The notes under the pieces were generated by a model that saw nothing but the letters and a program-made list of their open reading frames with translations, was not told the origin of the DNA and searched no databases. The translations under genes and the position numbers were made by a program. 49,713 nucleotides of DNA from Selenomonadaceae bacterium. GTDB lineage: Bacteria; Bacillota; Negativicutes; Selenomonadales; Selenomonadaceae. Numbering within the stretch: the first letter of the stretch is position 1; every line of letters starts with the position of its first letter. The stretch covers positions 1-49,713 of the forward strand of contig JAFUTY010000033.1 in NCBI GenBank assembly GCA_017484005.1, written 5' to 3'. Below, piece by piece: positions 31,746 through 41,125 of this stretch.

Positions 31746-34133
31746 TTGATCGAAATATTTGACGGCGCGATGGGAACAATGCTGCAGGCTGGAGGATTGA
31801 AACCCGGCGCGTGTCCTGAATTGATGAATCTTGAACATCCTGACGTCGTGAAAAAAATCCATGAAGCATACATCGACGCGGGCTCTACAATCATAACGAC
31901 AAACACATTCGGCGCGTCGCGATTGAAACTCGAGCATTATGGATTGTCGAATCGAGTCGCGGAATTAAATCGAGCGGCAGTTGAAATCGCAAAATCTGCA
32001 TCGAAAAATCGAGTCAAAGTCGCTGGAGATATTGGTCCAACTGGAAAATTCATCGCACCGCTTGGAGATTTGGATTTCGATACTGCTTATCAAAATTTTT
32101 TTGAGCAGGCAAAAGCATTATCAGACGCCGGCGCAGATTTTTTGATAATCGAAACATGCATCGATCTTCAAGAAATGCGCGCGGCAGTTTTAGCATCGAA
32201 AGACGCTTGCAATCTCCCGATAATCTGTCAAATGAGTTATTCGGAAGACGGTCGAACTGTCACTGGAACTCCTCCGGAAGTTGCTGCTGTGACTCTCGAA
32301 TCGCTCGGCGCATCGATTGTTGGAGTGAATTGCTCGCTAGGTCCAGAGCAGTTGATATCAGTCGTCGAAAAACTCGCCAAAAGTTGTCGAATTCCTGTGA
32401 GTGTCCAGCCGAATGCAGGAATGCCATTTTTAGATTCATCCGGCGCGACTCGATATCCAATGGATGCCGAGACGTTCGGATCATTCGCTCGAAAATTGGT
32501 AGCAGCTGGAGCGGCTTATCTCGGTGGATGCTGCGGAACGACTCCAGATCATATTCGCGCAGTCAAAAAAAATCTCGAAGGAGTCTCGGAAGCTCCTCGA
32601 AAATTCAATCGAAAATTAACTCTCACATCGAGAACTAAATCCGTAACAATCGATTCTGAATTGCCAACTCGATTAATCGGTGAGAGAATCAATCCAACCG
32701 GACGAAAAAAATTGGCGCAGGAAATTCGCGAGGGATCTTTTCTCAGCGTCAAAAAGGAAGCAGTCAATCAAGTCAAAGCCGGCGCAGATATTCTCGATGT
32801 CAATATGGGAGTGGGCGGAATCGATCAAGCCGCAGCGATGAAACGAGCGATCGTCGAAATTTCGCAGTTGACAGATGCACCGCTCGCAATTGATACAAGT
32901 GATCCAGCCGCGTTGGAAGAGGGATTGAAACATTATCCAGGGCGCGCGTTGATAAATTCAGTCTCGGCGGAAAAAGATCGAATCGAAAAATTTTTACCAT
33001 TGGCAAAGCGATATGGCGCGGCGATTTTATGTCTGCCGTTGACTGATGAAGGAGTTCCAAAAACTGCTCGAGAGAGAGTTGACGTTGCAAAATCTATAAT
33101 TAATGAAGCAAAAAAATCTGGATTAGATGACGGAGATTTTTTGCTCGATTCGTTAGTAATGACAGTTTCAGCCGATGCTCGAGCCTGCAACGAGGTTCTC
33201 GAAACTCTCGCGACGTATAAATCTGAATTGAATTTGCCAACAACGATGGGACTTTCCAATATTTCATTCGGACTTCCAAATCGTCCGCTGATCAATTCAA
33301 CATTTTTCGCGATGGCGTTAGCATTTGGATTGAACGCGCCGATAATGAATCCATACGACGAGTCAATGCAAAACGTTTTAAGAGCATCATCCGCGCTCCT
33401 CGGCGAAGATCCCAATGGAATTTCATTCAGCAAAAATTTTTCGGGAGTCGTTTCGAAAGCTGCAACGGCAAAAGTTTCAGATTTGCCGCCGCTCGATGCA
33501 ATCAAGCAGGCAGTTATCGATGGAGAAAAAGATGAAGTTGCAAATTTGATCGATCGAGCAGTTTCCGAGAATTTCGATGCGAATGAAATCACCGAAAAAT
33601 CTCTGACTGCCGCGATGAATGAAATTGGAATCGATTTTGGTGCTGGAAAAATTTTTCTTCCGCAAGTTTTATTATCAGCCGAGACGATGCGAATCGCTTT
33701 CGACTCTCTCAAACAAAAATTTCCAGCGCAGGAAACTCGATCTCTCGGAACAGTTGTCATGGCGACAGTGAAAGGCGATGTTCATGATCTCGGCAAAAAT
33801 ATCACTGGAGCACTGCTTGCGAATTCTGGATTCAAATTGATCGATCTCGGCAAAGATGTTGATTCAAAAACGATTGTCGATGCCGCGATTCAATATGACG
33901 CTGATATCGTTGGACTTTGCGCGCTGATGACTACAACAATGGTTCAGATTGACAAAGTCATCGAGGAGTTGCATAATTCCGGCTCGCGAGCGAAAGTCAT
34001 GGTCGGCGGTGCAGCATTGACTCAAGAATATGCAGACAAGGCGGGAGCTGATGCATATGCGAAAGATGGAGTTGCTGCTGTCGAAATCGCCAAAAGATTC
34101 GTTTCTAATCCAAATCTCAAATCCGATTTATGA
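31746..34133 (+). CDS. metH: cobalamin-dependent methionine synthase (without reactivation domain)
   Basis: A 795-residue MetH. Homocysteine domain: FDGAMGTMLQAGG and zinc Cys in VNCSLGP and GGCCGTTPDHI. Methyltetrahydrofolate domain: IGERINPTGRKKL, DVNMGVGG, INSVSAEKDR. B12 cap and binding domain: GTVVMATVKGDVHDLGKNIT, with the His that ligates cobalt (DxHxxG), then GLCALMTTTM and MVGGAALTQEYADKAGADAY. It stops after the B12 domain; the reactivation module is the gene at 30753. It transfers methyl from methyl-THF to homocysteine. The start is TTG with GAGGAGG upstream. Confidence 0.95.
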   Translation: MIEIFDGAMGTMLQAGGLKPGACPELMNLEHPDVVKKIHEAYIDAGSTIITTNTFGASRLKLEHYGLSNRVAELNRAAVEIAKSASKNRVKVAGDIGPTGKFIAPLGDLDFDTAYQNFFEQAKALSDAGADFLIIETCIDLQEMRAAVLASKDACNLPIICQMSYSEDGRTVTGTPPEVAAVTLESLGASIVGVNCSLGPEQLISVVEKLAKSCRIPVSVQPNAGMPFLDSSGATRYPMDAETFGSFARKLVAAGAAYLGGCCGTTPDHIRAVKKNLEGVSEAPRKFNRKLTLTSRTKSVTIDSELPTRLIGERINPTGRKKLAQEIREGSFLSVKKEAVNQVKAGADILDVNMGVGGIDQAAAMKRAIVEISQLTDAPLAIDTSDPAALEEGLKHYPGRALINSVSAEKDRIEKFLPLAKRYGAAILCLPLTDEGVPKTARERVDVAKSIINEAKKSGLDDGDFLLDSLVMTVSADARACNEVLETLATYKSELNLPTTMGLSNISFGLPNRPLINSTFFAMALAFGLNAPIMNPYDESMQNVLRASSALLGEDPNGISFSKNFSGVVSKAATAKVSDLPPLDAIKQAVIDGEKDEVANLIDRAVSENFDANEITEKSLTAAMNEIGIDFGAGKIFLPQVLLSAETMRIAFDSLKQKFPAQETRSLGTVVMATVKGDVHDLGKNITGALLANSGFKLIDLGKDVDSKTIVDAAIQYDADIVGLCALMTTTMVQIDKVIEELHNSGSRAKVMVGGAALTQEYADKAGADAYAKDGVAAVEIAKRFVSNPNLKSDL

Positions 34134-34188
34134 CAATCTAAAACTCGCGCGGTAATATTTGCACAGTTCAAACAAAGGAGGCTTCTTC

Positions 34189-34605
34189 ATGAAGTTGAAA
34201 AAAATCACATCCGCAATTCTCGCGCTGACAATGAGCATCGGCGTTTTTGGAATCTCTGCTGAGGCAAAATCTTTCGATAACGATCGTCAAGATCGTCCGC
34301 AATTCGAGCGTCAATTCGATTCGCAAGATCTCTCAAGCTCGTCGAAAAAAGATAAGAAATCGAAGAAGGATAAGAAAGATCAAACGAAGGAATCGGCTCA
34401 AAAAGATGTTCGCGATGGACAGAATCCGCCTCCTGAGCCTCCAAAAGATCAGAAGGATCAAGCTCAGAATCGCGACGGTCAAAATCCTCCTCCAAAACCA
34501 ACTGGGGATCAGCAGAATCCTCCTCCTCAAGACAATCGCAAGGATCAAAATCAACAGCCGCCTCGCGATGATAAAGGAGTCAATGTCGACGTTCATATCT
34601 CGTGA
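34189..34605 (+). CDS. secreted low-complexity Lys/Asp/Gln/Pro-rich protein
   Basis: A 138-residue protein with a Sec signal peptide (MKLKKITSAILALTMSIGVF, cleavage near AEAK). The mature part is disordered and repetitive: a Lys/Ser/Asp block (SSSSKKDKKSKKDKKDQ), then repeated DGQNPPP/DQQNPPP units separated by charged stretches, ending GVNVDVHIS. No folded domain is apparent. It may be a wall- or outer-membrane-associated linker; function unknown. ATG 34189 has AAAGGAGG upstream. Two terminators follow, so it is monocistronic. Confidence 0.8.
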   Translation: MKLKKITSAILALTMSIGVFGISAEAKSFDNDRQDRPQFERQFDSQDLSSSSKKDKKSKKDKKDQTKESAQKDVRDGQNPPPEPPKDQKDQAQNRDGQNPPPKPTGDQQNPPPQDNRKDQNQQPPRDDKGVNVDVHIS

Positions 34606-34672
34606 AATTCGTCTCGGCAAAATCTGTCGAGTGAATTTACATGCAACTCCTCTCACTCTTTCTTTGAAACAC

Positions 34673-34707
34673 GACGGTCGAGAAATCGATCGTCTCTTTT
34701 TTTTTTT
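34673..34707 (+). terminator. terminator of secreted low-complexity protein gene
   Basis: GACGGTCGA-GAAA-TCGATCGTC followed by a T11 run. Confidence 0.85.
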
Positions 34708-34710
34708 CGG

Positions 34711-34765
34711 AAATAAAAAAGATCCCCGACAGATCTCAATTGATCTACCGAGGATCTCTTTTTTA
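34711..34765. terminator. bidirectional terminator
   Basis: GATCC-CG-AGATC pairs with GATCT-CG-GGATC (imperfect middle). An A run lies on the left and T6 on the right, with TTCGGA on both outer sides. It also ends the minus-strand DUF4420 gene. Confidence 0.8.
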
Positions 34766-34776
34766 TTCGGATGAAT

Positions 34777-35733
34777 TCAATCACACGAGATCAAGTTGTT
34801 TTGTAATTGATCGAGCGATATTGAATAAGTCGCATCGATTATTGCTGCAGGAACATTTTTATGAGTAAGTTTCGGAAAATTTTTATCAACTGCAAATCGA
34901 AAAATTTTTGAAACTCGATACATCAATTCATCATAACGTTTGATAGGCAGATAATCAGCATGCGCCAATTGATTCTCAAAGATTTTTTTCGACTCAGAAT
35001 TTCTATCGAGGAGAGTTCGAATCTCTTCAACTAGAGAATTCAGTGTTAAAAAATTCTCAACGTCACTTTCGACAGATTCCAATTTGAATACGACGAGCTC
35101 TCCAAAATCCTCGCGCGATAATTGCTCAAGTGAAGAAATCTGAATCTTTTTCGCTGAACTCATGACGGTTTTGATTTCGTACCAACGATCTGCATAAATA
35201 AAATCTTGATGTGCTTTCAATGGACCTTCCCAGCCATCGAGAATTTCATCGGGAGATTTTGAGCCATTGAGGATCAAATTGCGGAGAAATAACAGCTCGC
35301 CAATCAATCCTCGCTGTTGCTCCTCTGACAAACCTTCGGCGTTGTAATTATCGAACAAATTGCGCCAATATTCATAACGAAGATAAAATCGCTCGAGCGC
35401 ATCTTTCTCGTTAATACCAGTTGAAGAAAATTTGATCAAATCAAAGCACATCTCGATGAAACTCGACTCGAATTTTGGATCTTTCAAATTTAGCATGAAC
35501 TGCCAACATCCATCCGATTTGCGTTTAAAAAATCTAGGAGTTTCGATGATCCGAGACGATTGCAACTGAATCGATTGATGTTTGCTTGTTACGCTCAAAC
35601 TTTTATTGAGATTATCATCGTATCCAATCATATATTCGATAGGAGAATCGATCGGAACTAAATTGTATCCATGCTCGAATTTCGAAACTTTTAGCCAAGA
35701 TTTTTTGAGATTATCAACACTGTCAATTTTCAT
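34777..35733 (-). CDS. PD-(D/E)XK motif protein, DUF4420 (MzaD-like)
   Basis: A 318-residue protein with the layout of DUF4420. RGLIGELLFLRNLI contains the conserved Glu of the nuclease fold, followed by ILDGWEGPLKAHQDFIYADR and WYEIKTVMSS, which together give the D...ExK triad (QDF and EIK). It is probably a PD-(D/E)XK endonuclease, found next to Z1-domain ATPases in Mza-type and related defence operons (MutL-like ATPase, Z1, DUF4420, AIPR). Its start overlaps the Z1 gene end by 11 bases. The AIPR gene expected downstream is missing; a terminator follows at once. Confidence 0.8.
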   Translation of the reverse strand: MKIDSVDNLKKSWLKVSKFEHGYNLVPIDSPIEYMIGYDDNLNKSLSVTSKHQSIQLQSSRIIETPRFFKRKSDGCWQFMLNLKDPKFESSFIEMCFDLIKFSSTGINEKDALERFYLRYEYWRNLFDNYNAEGLSEEQQRGLIGELLFLRNLILNGSKSPDEILDGWEGPLKAHQDFIYADRWYEIKTVMSSAKKIQISSLEQLSREDFGELVVFKLESVESDVENFLTLNSLVEEIRTLLDRNSESKKIFENQLAHADYLPIKRYDELMYRVSKIFRFAVDKNFPKLTHKNVPAAIIDATYSISLDQLQNNLISCD

Positions 35734-37657
35734 CTTCAGACTCCACCTGTTGTTCCATCGCCTCTTGATTCAGACGATCGCGAATTGCTTTATTGATGGT
35801 AACATTGACAGGTCTTGCATTTTCATTTTCTGGAAAACCGATTCCGAGCGCAAAGATCAATTTTGTTCGTTTCAATTCTGAAGTTTTGTCACGATTCAAT
35901 GGCTCAATAACATACACGAACAGAATTGGATTTCGATCTTTTATTAAATATGCGCGATTCGATAGTCTGCGTTCCGGCTCTTCAGGATTTAACTCACGGA
36001 ATTCAGATTTGATGTTTTCGATTTGCGATTCTGTTAGGCAGTCGCTAGTCAATTCAAATCCACCGATCGTTCTTTTTCTGCCGTAGAACACTACAGATCC
36101 ATAGTCAACTTTAACAGTTCTCGCGAGTGGTTCAAATGGTACAGTTCCTTTCAATGAAATATTTTTTCCACCACCTGTTGGAATTACGACATCCCATTTT
36201 GCATTCGATAAATTCCGTAAAATATGTTCACTCATCTCTTTGGTCGAGAATGATGTAGATGTCTGATCCATTTCTCTCACAAGATTTGCGATGTCAGCAC
36301 TCGATACTCCACTCCAAGCATTTGGATATCGGCTATTTGTCGCATGTGGATATTTGTTGCTGATCGATTGAATGAAATCACGAATTCTTTGTTCATTGTC
36401 TGCAAGTGCTTTCAATGGAATTTCATTTGTCTCAACAAATTGCCGACTGAAAGAAATTTGATATTTTGCAGCGTTTTGCATTTTATTCGGCGCAGTGATT
36501 GATAGAACGCTGGGACTCAACTTAATTCTGACTCCAAAATCTGCAGGAGTTCGTTGTTGACGTCTCATCATTCTTAAATCATCTTTCAAATCCTGCATCG
36601 TGTCGGTAATATATCCATACCATTCGGCTATTTTATCTGTTGTCCAAATTTTGCAGAGATCGGCGTAATTTGGGCGATATCCGAACCAGCGTCCCATCTG
36701 CATAAGTGTATCGTACGCTGTTACATTGCGATAAAAATATGAAACGCAAAGTCCCTCGAGAGTCAAGCCACGCGATAAAGAATTTCCACCAACAACAATG
36801 ATCCTCAAGCCATGTGCGGAATGCGCATCGTAATGCAGATCGTTTTCAAGCGCATTTTGAATTCCAGCAGTTATGGGAGATACTGCTTTTGGAATACATT
36901 CATATAGAAGTTCATCCCAAGATATTTTTACTTTCTTATCGAGCTCGAATTTATCAAAAACTCTTTTCAAACGATCAACGGTATCGATTGTGTTGTCAGG
37001 AATTGGCTCTCTCAGTGCTTTTCGAACTTTCATGAGCCATTCATCCACACGATCTTTGATTTGTTCATGGATACTTGTGAATCGAGTGACATGAATCATC
37101 ATCGTTCTATGTGTTCTTGTTTCGCCGCGAAAATCTCGAATTGCATTGACGAGCAAAAAATAGCTCATTGCATCATATAAACTCTCGGGAAGCTTTTTGA
37201 TTCTTGAATCGGCTTTCAGTTTAAAAAATTTTTTCTCAGGATGATCAAATTGAGGGAAACATTCTTCGGTATCAGGATCAAATTTTTTCCCCTTTGGAAG
37301 AGTTTCAATCATGCTTTTGTATTTTCCATTCTCTCCAAAGATTTGCTCTGGACCGATATAGTTGTCTGGAAATGCTAGAGAATAAATAAAATCACGAGGG
37401 AAAAGATCATCGGCGAGCATTTGATCCTTAGTTTCATTTGGATCGATGAAAATGTTTGCGAATGGAGTTGCAGTGATTCCAACGTAAGATTTCTTCTCGA
37501 ATTTTTGTAGAATCTGACGAATAAGAGAATTAATCGCGGTTGGATCTTCACCAGATTGAGCAGTGTTTATGGATGCATTGTCTGCCTCGTCATCGATCAA
37601 CAATAGCGAGTGATTCGAGAGATTTCCTATATTGAGCCAGCTTAAAACACTTTGCAA
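35723..37657 (-). CDS. Z1-domain ATPase, C-terminal part (frameshifted from N-terminal part)
   Basis: A 644-codon frame. It begins after the frameshift with LLLIDDEADNASINT (Walker-B-like DDEAD) and VGITATPFANIFID (helicase motif III-like SAT/TATPF). It continues with the Z1-specific region RIIVVGGNSLSRGLTLEGLC and YFYRNVTAYDTLMQMGRWFG, which is the motif V/VI-like arginine-finger area. Z1 proteins are superfamily-2-like ATPases in defence operons. The only start is a TTG with no ribosome site. Together with 37642-38232 it would make one protein of about 835 residues if one A were removed from the A7 run at 37668-37674. Confidence 0.8.
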   Translation of the reverse strand: MQSVLSWLNIGNLSNHSLLLIDDEADNASINTAQSGEDPTAINSLIRQILQKFEKKSYVGITATPFANIFIDPNETKDQMLADDLFPRDFIYSLAFPDNYIGPEQIFGENGKYKSMIETLPKGKKFDPDTEECFPQFDHPEKKFFKLKADSRIKKLPESLYDAMSYFLLVNAIRDFRGETRTHRTMMIHVTRFTSIHEQIKDRVDEWLMKVRKALREPIPDNTIDTVDRLKRVFDKFELDKKVKISWDELLYECIPKAVSPITAGIQNALENDLHYDAHSAHGLRIIVVGGNSLSRGLTLEGLCVSYFYRNVTAYDTLMQMGRWFGYRPNYADLCKIWTTDKIAEWYGYITDTMQDLKDDLRMMRRQQRTPADFGVRIKLSPSVLSITAPNKMQNAAKYQISFSRQFVETNEIPLKALADNEQRIRDFIQSISNKYPHATNSRYPNAWSGVSSADIANLVREMDQTSTSFSTKEMSEHILRNLSNAKWDVVIPTGGGKNISLKGTVPFEPLARTVKVDYGSVVFYGRKRTIGGFELTSDCLTESQIENIKSEFRELNPEEPERRLSNRAYLIKDRNPILFVYVIEPLNRDKTSELKRTKLIFALGIGFPENENARPVNVTINKAIRDRLNQEAMEQQVESEDEN

Positions 37658-38232
37658 AACGAAAGTATTTTTTTGATAACGAGTAAGACAGTTCCATTGA
37701 TTCCACCGATAGGTATCGCATTTCCAATATTGGAAAAATCATTGTCAACCGTTGTCAATGGATAAATCTGTTTTTGCGGATCCGAACCATATTTCGCAAC
37801 ACCAATATTGTTTTTTTTGACATTATCGCGACCAGTGAATTCCCAATCGAGACGTCTTTGAGTTTGTTTGCGGAGCTCTTCAATGATTCCAGTCAAAATT
37901 ATGATCAATTTATATCCAGAATCTGCCGCTTTACAACAGAGAGCTGTGTAATTTGCAGTTTTTCCAGATTGAACGTCGCCAATGACTAGACCTCGACGCG
38001 AAAATGGATCTTTTGATTTTGGATTTCCGAGCATATCGAGAATTTCATTCGATGCTGTGTTTAATGAAGAGATCAAACTTTCATTCCAAGATTTATCCGT
38101 TTCAAGATATTTTGAATAGCGTTGCCAGAAAAATCCTTCGACTTCATCACGATTTTGAAATACCCAAGGTTTGTGAGAATCATCTTTGAATTGAATAGAA
38201 GTCCCACTTCCAAGTTGCTTGACTGTAATCAT
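37642..38232 (-). CDS. Z1-domain ATPase, N-terminal part
   Basis: A 196-residue N-terminal part of the Z1 ATPase. It carries the P-loop region RRGLVIGDVQSGKTANYTAL (GDVQSGKT, Walker A of the family) and YKLIIILTGIIEELRKQTQR. The good frame reads to LLVIKK; then A7 throws it into ILSFCKVF and a stop. Removing one A gives IKKYFRLQSVLSWLN, matching how Z1 proteins continue. The ATG overlaps the stop of the upstream 66-codon gene (ATGA), implying translational coupling. It is a single-base disruption: mutation, slippage-based expression, or a sequencing error. Confidence 0.78.
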   Translation of the reverse strand: MITVKQLGSGTSIQFKDDSHKPWVFQNRDEVEGFFWQRYSKYLETDKSWNESLISSLNTASNEILDMLGNPKSKDPFSRRGLVIGDVQSGKTANYTALCCKAADSGYKLIIILTGIIEELRKQTQRRLDWEFTGRDNVKKNNIGVAKYGSDPQKQIYPLTTVDNDFSNIGNAIPIGGINGTVLLVIKKILSFCKVF

Positions 38233-38429
38233 TGCGCGGAGGATATCGATAATTTTTTCGAAATCGGAATCTGAAACAGTATGGGATTTTTCTTGGATTT
38301 TGACATTAATTCGCGAGCATCTTCAGCGGCATCGAGGAGATCTTTGTCTTCCGGCTCGTCAATGTCCCATAATTTTAGAGTCGCTCTCACTTGATAATCG
38401 AATTTACTGATAGTAGAACTTAGATCCAT
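38229..38429 (-). CDS. small hypothetical protein upstream of Z1 gene
   Basis: A 66-residue acidic protein (KLWDIDEPEDKDLLDAAEDA) starting at ATG 38429, with GGAGG seven bases upstream, and ending in an ATGA overlap with the Z1 gene. I do not recognise a family. In complete Mza-like operons a MutL/HSP90-like ATPase stands at this position; this could be a replacement or the remains of one, but no GHKL motif is visible. It is the first gene of a three-gene minus-strand unit with Z1 and DUF4420. Confidence 0.6.
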   Translation of the reverse strand: MDLSSTISKFDYQVRATLKLWDIDEPEDKDLLDAAEDARELMSKSKKNPILFQIPISKKLSISSAQ

Positions 38430-38454
38430 GTTTTCCTCCAAATAAAATCGCGAA

Positions 38455-38501
38455 AAAGATCGAGATCCTCTCGCAAATTGAGATGATCTCGATCTTTTTT
38501 T
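38455..38501 (-). terminator. terminator of rpiB-like gene
   Basis: AGATCGAGATC-CTCTC ... GAGAT-GATCTCGATCT is a long stem. T5 follows on the minus strand and T7 on the plus strand. Confidence 0.8.
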
Positions 38502-38545
38502 ATCCGGAAACTTATACTGAAACCGTTCAATCAGTATAAATTTTT

Positions 38546-39007
38546 TCATTTCACAGGAACGCAGTGTTTATCATTGATATCTTTGACTTTCTGAACGCGG
38601 CGGCGATATTTTTCCGCAGTCAATGGATCAGTTTTCATCCAAACCTCGACAATTTCCATCGCGATAGCTGAGCCGATAATCTTTCCGCCCAGACACAAGA
38701 TATTCGAATCGGTATGCTCGCGAGCCAATCGAGCGCAGAATGGATCTTGACAGACAACTGCATAATTCCCATTGATTTTGTTCGCGATGAGTGCCGAGCC
38801 GTATCCAACTCCATCGACAAAAATTCCGCGATCACATTCTCCCTTTGCAACTGCCAGCGATGCAGGATAGACAAAATCCGAGAGATCGCATCCCTCTTCG
38901 TCGTGAGTTCCAAAATCTTGAACTTCATGCCCTTGAGATTCCAGCCATGTTTTGATCTCGAGTTTCAATTTTGTTCCGGCATGATCATTTGCCATTGCGA
39001 TTTTCAC
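38546..39007 (-). CDS. rpiB: RpiB/LacA/LacB-family sugar-phosphate isomerase
   Basis: A 153-residue isomerase. IAMANDHAGTKLK is the phosphate/substrate loop. DFGTHDEEGCDLSDF and GIFVDGVGYGSALIANKING are the catalytic region, and REHTDSNILCLGGKIIG is the conserved C-terminal part. In E. coli RpiB the catalytic base is a Cys at the start of CGTGIG; here it is Asp65 (VDGVGYG), so chemistry or substrate may differ from ribose-5-phosphate isomerase. The start is a GTG with GAGGAGGAATTTTT upstream; a longer upstream frame has no family similarity. It is monocistronic. Confidence 0.85.
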   Translation of the reverse strand: MKIAMANDHAGTKLKLEIKTWLESQGHEVQDFGTHDEEGCDLSDFVYPASLAVAKGECDRGIFVDGVGYGSALIANKINGNYAVVCQDPFCARLAREHTDSNILCLGGKIIGSAIAMEIVEVWMKTDPLTAEKYRRRVQKVKDINDKHCVPVK

Positions 39008-39073
39008 AAAAATTCCTCCTCGAAATATTTTTAGGAAGAAATTCGATTTATCAGAAAATTTTCCTGCCGAACA

Positions 39074-39114
39074 AAAAATCGAGAGCCGATCTTTTTCAAT
39101 CAACTCTCGATTTT
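39074..39114 (-). terminator. terminator of chemoreceptor gene
   Basis: AATCGAGAG ... CTCTCGATT stem with a 15-base loop. T6 follows on the minus strand, 35 bases past the chemoreceptor stop. Confidence 0.75.
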
Positions 39115-39148
39115 CCCATCGATCAAATTTTCTTCACGAATACAAGTT

Positions 39149-41125
39149 TCAGATTTTGAAAGTTCCAATCGTCACGCGCATATCTGTAGCGAGTTTTGCG
39201 AGCGATTGGGATGCTGCAGCAATTTCTTGATTTGAGGCGGATTGAGATTCCGTTGCATTGGAAATTGTCTTGGTATCATCAGCAGTTTTTCGACTAACAG
39301 TATCCATAGAATCAACCGCTTCGACGATGTGAGTTGTTCCATCTGAAACAGTATCGACTGATGCCATGATTCCTTCCATTTCCTTGCGAATGCCCTGAAC
39401 CATATCCATAATCGAATTGAATTGTGCACCGACTTCAGAAATTGCATCAGTTCCAGCGCGAACATCTGCAGTTCCGCTTTCCATCGATCGAACTGCTTCC
39501 TCGGTATCATTTTGAATCGAGCCGATTCTATCGCGAATCTGTTCCGCTGATTCTCGAGACGCCGTTGCAAGTTTTCGAACTTCTTCCGCGACAACAGCAA
39601 ATCCTCGACCATGTTCACCTGCTCGAGCAGCCTCAATCGCTGCGTTCAAAGCTAAAAGATTCGTCTGTTCAGAAATTCCAGTGATCGCTTCGACAATTTC
39701 ACCGATCTGTTTGGAATTTTCACCGAGCTTTTTGACAACTCCAGCGGCAGAAATAACACTCGTCTCGATATTTTTCATCGAATCGATAGCCGCCTGCATG
39801 AGTTCAGATCCTCGATGTGCGGCGTCTGAAGTCTTGATTGACGCCTCGGAAACTGAAATCGATCGATCCGACATTTGCTCGATATCTTTGAAAACGACAT
39901 CGACATTTTGTTTCGTTTGATCGATATCGCCGAGCTGTTTTTCCATGTTCGTTTCGACTTCCGCGACAGTCTCGGCAACATGAACTGATGCATCGGCGGA
40001 TTGTTGAGCTGAAGCCGTCAATTGTTCAGATGCTGCGGCGACTTGTTCGGATGTAGTTACCATTTGAGTAATGACTTTGTGGAGATTATTTTTCATTCGA
40101 TTGAAGGCGTCAGTCATTTGACCGATTTCATCGTCAGTATCGATTCGAAGATCCTGCAATTGCAAATTTCCTTCAGCTAATTGAGCCGCTTGATCTTTGA
40201 GTTCAGAAATCGGTGCGACAACTGAAACTGCAATTTTTCCGCAGAGTATCATCATTAAAATGAATGAGCCGACGAATAGTGCTAGATAAATCCAGCGCGT
40301 CTGATAAATTTCTGCATGGACGATATCATCTGGAACGCTCAAGCAGACATACCAATTTGCCGCAGGAATTTTGGAGAATGAAAAGACTTGCTCCTCACCA
40401 TTGCGAATCAGAGTCAAAAAGCCGGATTCTTTACTTTGAATCGTACTGAATTGATCGCCGAGTCCATCGATATCGCGAATGTTGGACATCACTGCTGCCT
40501 GTCCATTTGTCGCAAGAATATTTCCATTGTTATCGACGATAAATCCAATTCCTTCGCCGTAGTATTTCAAATTTTGAACTTGATTCTTCAACTCGTCGAG
40601 TGTGATATCACTGCAAACTGCACCGAAGAATGAGCCGTTTGCTGTGAATGGTGCAACAGCGGAAACGATCGTTTTATTCGTGAATGAATCGACGTATGGA
40701 TCGCTGAAAACTGTTGTACCAGCTGATTTTGCCATTTGATACCATGGACGCTGGCGAGGATCGATTTTTCCAGTCGCATCGCCATAATGATAGCCCATGA
40801 AAAATCCATCTTCCATACCGACAGTCATTTCGATAAGTTCTGGATCGTTCAACGTCAAAGATAGATTTTCGCGGCGTCTCAATTGATTAATATCGCCATT
40901 CATTGAACTCAATAAATTCGCCTGATGAGTTGCTGATGCTCCTTTTTCCTTGAGCCAGCCGTTGAGTAGATTTTTTTCTGATTCAACCATCATTGCGAGT
41001 TCTGCTTCAACATTTTTGCGAATGATTGAGCTGGATGAATTGTATCCAATGATTGCCATGATTGCGACGAGTAGCGCAGATAATCCAGCGAGGACATAGA
41101 ATTTCTGGCGCAGACCCATGTTCAT
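39149..41125 (-). CDS. methyl-accepting chemotaxis protein with dCache-type sensor
   Basis: A 658-residue chemoreceptor. TM1 is at ~8-26. A periplasmic dCache-1 domain follows, with DPRQRPWYQMAKSAGTTVFS, the amine/carboxylate-binding signature area, plus DPYVDSFTNKTIVSAVAPF. TM2 is near 285-305. Then come a HAMP domain (SELKDQAAQLAEGNLQLQDL) and a long signalling coiled coil with the hairpin tip LLALNAAIEAARAGEHGRGF, followed by AVVAEEVRKLA. It would pass ligand binding to CheA/CheW. ATG 41125 is chosen for AGAGGGG upstream; the codons before it are not coding-like. With flagellin nearby, it supports a motile organism. Confidence 0.93.
   Translation of the reverse strand: MNMGLRQKFYVLAGLSALLVAIMAIIGYNSSSSIIRKNVEAELAMMVESEKNLLNGWLKEKGASATHQANLLSSMNGDINQLRRRENLSLTLNDPELIEMTVGMEDGFFMGYHYGDATGKIDPRQRPWYQMAKSAGTTVFSDPYVDSFTNKTIVSAVAPFTANGSFFGAVCSDITLDELKNQVQNLKYYGEGIGFIVDNNGNILATNGQAAVMSNIRDIDGLGDQFSTIQSKESGFLTLIRNGEEQVFSFSKIPAANWYVCLSVPDDIVHAEIYQTRWIYLALFVGSFILMMILCGKIAVSVVAPISELKDQAAQLAEGNLQLQDLRIDTDDEIGQMTDAFNRMKNNLHKVITQMVTTSEQVAAASEQLTASAQQSADASVHVAETVAEVETNMEKQLGDIDQTKQNVDVVFKDIEQMSDRSISVSEASIKTSDAAHRGSELMQAAIDSMKNIETSVISAAGVVKKLGENSKQIGEIVEAITGISEQTNLLALNAAIEAARAGEHGRGFAVVAEEVRKLATASRESAEQIRDRIGSIQNDTEEAVRSMESGTADVRAGTDAISEVGAQFNSIMDMVQGIRKEMEGIMASVDTVSDGTTHIVEAVDSMDTVSRKTADDTKTISNATESQSASNQEIAAASQSLAKLATDMRVTIGTFKI

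Noticed and set aside
34430..34560. Repeated DGQNPPP-coding units as a CRISPR or tandem DNA repeat
   Set aside because: The units are irregular in spacing and sequence and are explained by a low-complexity secreted protein. No CRISPR array or cas gene is visible in the window.
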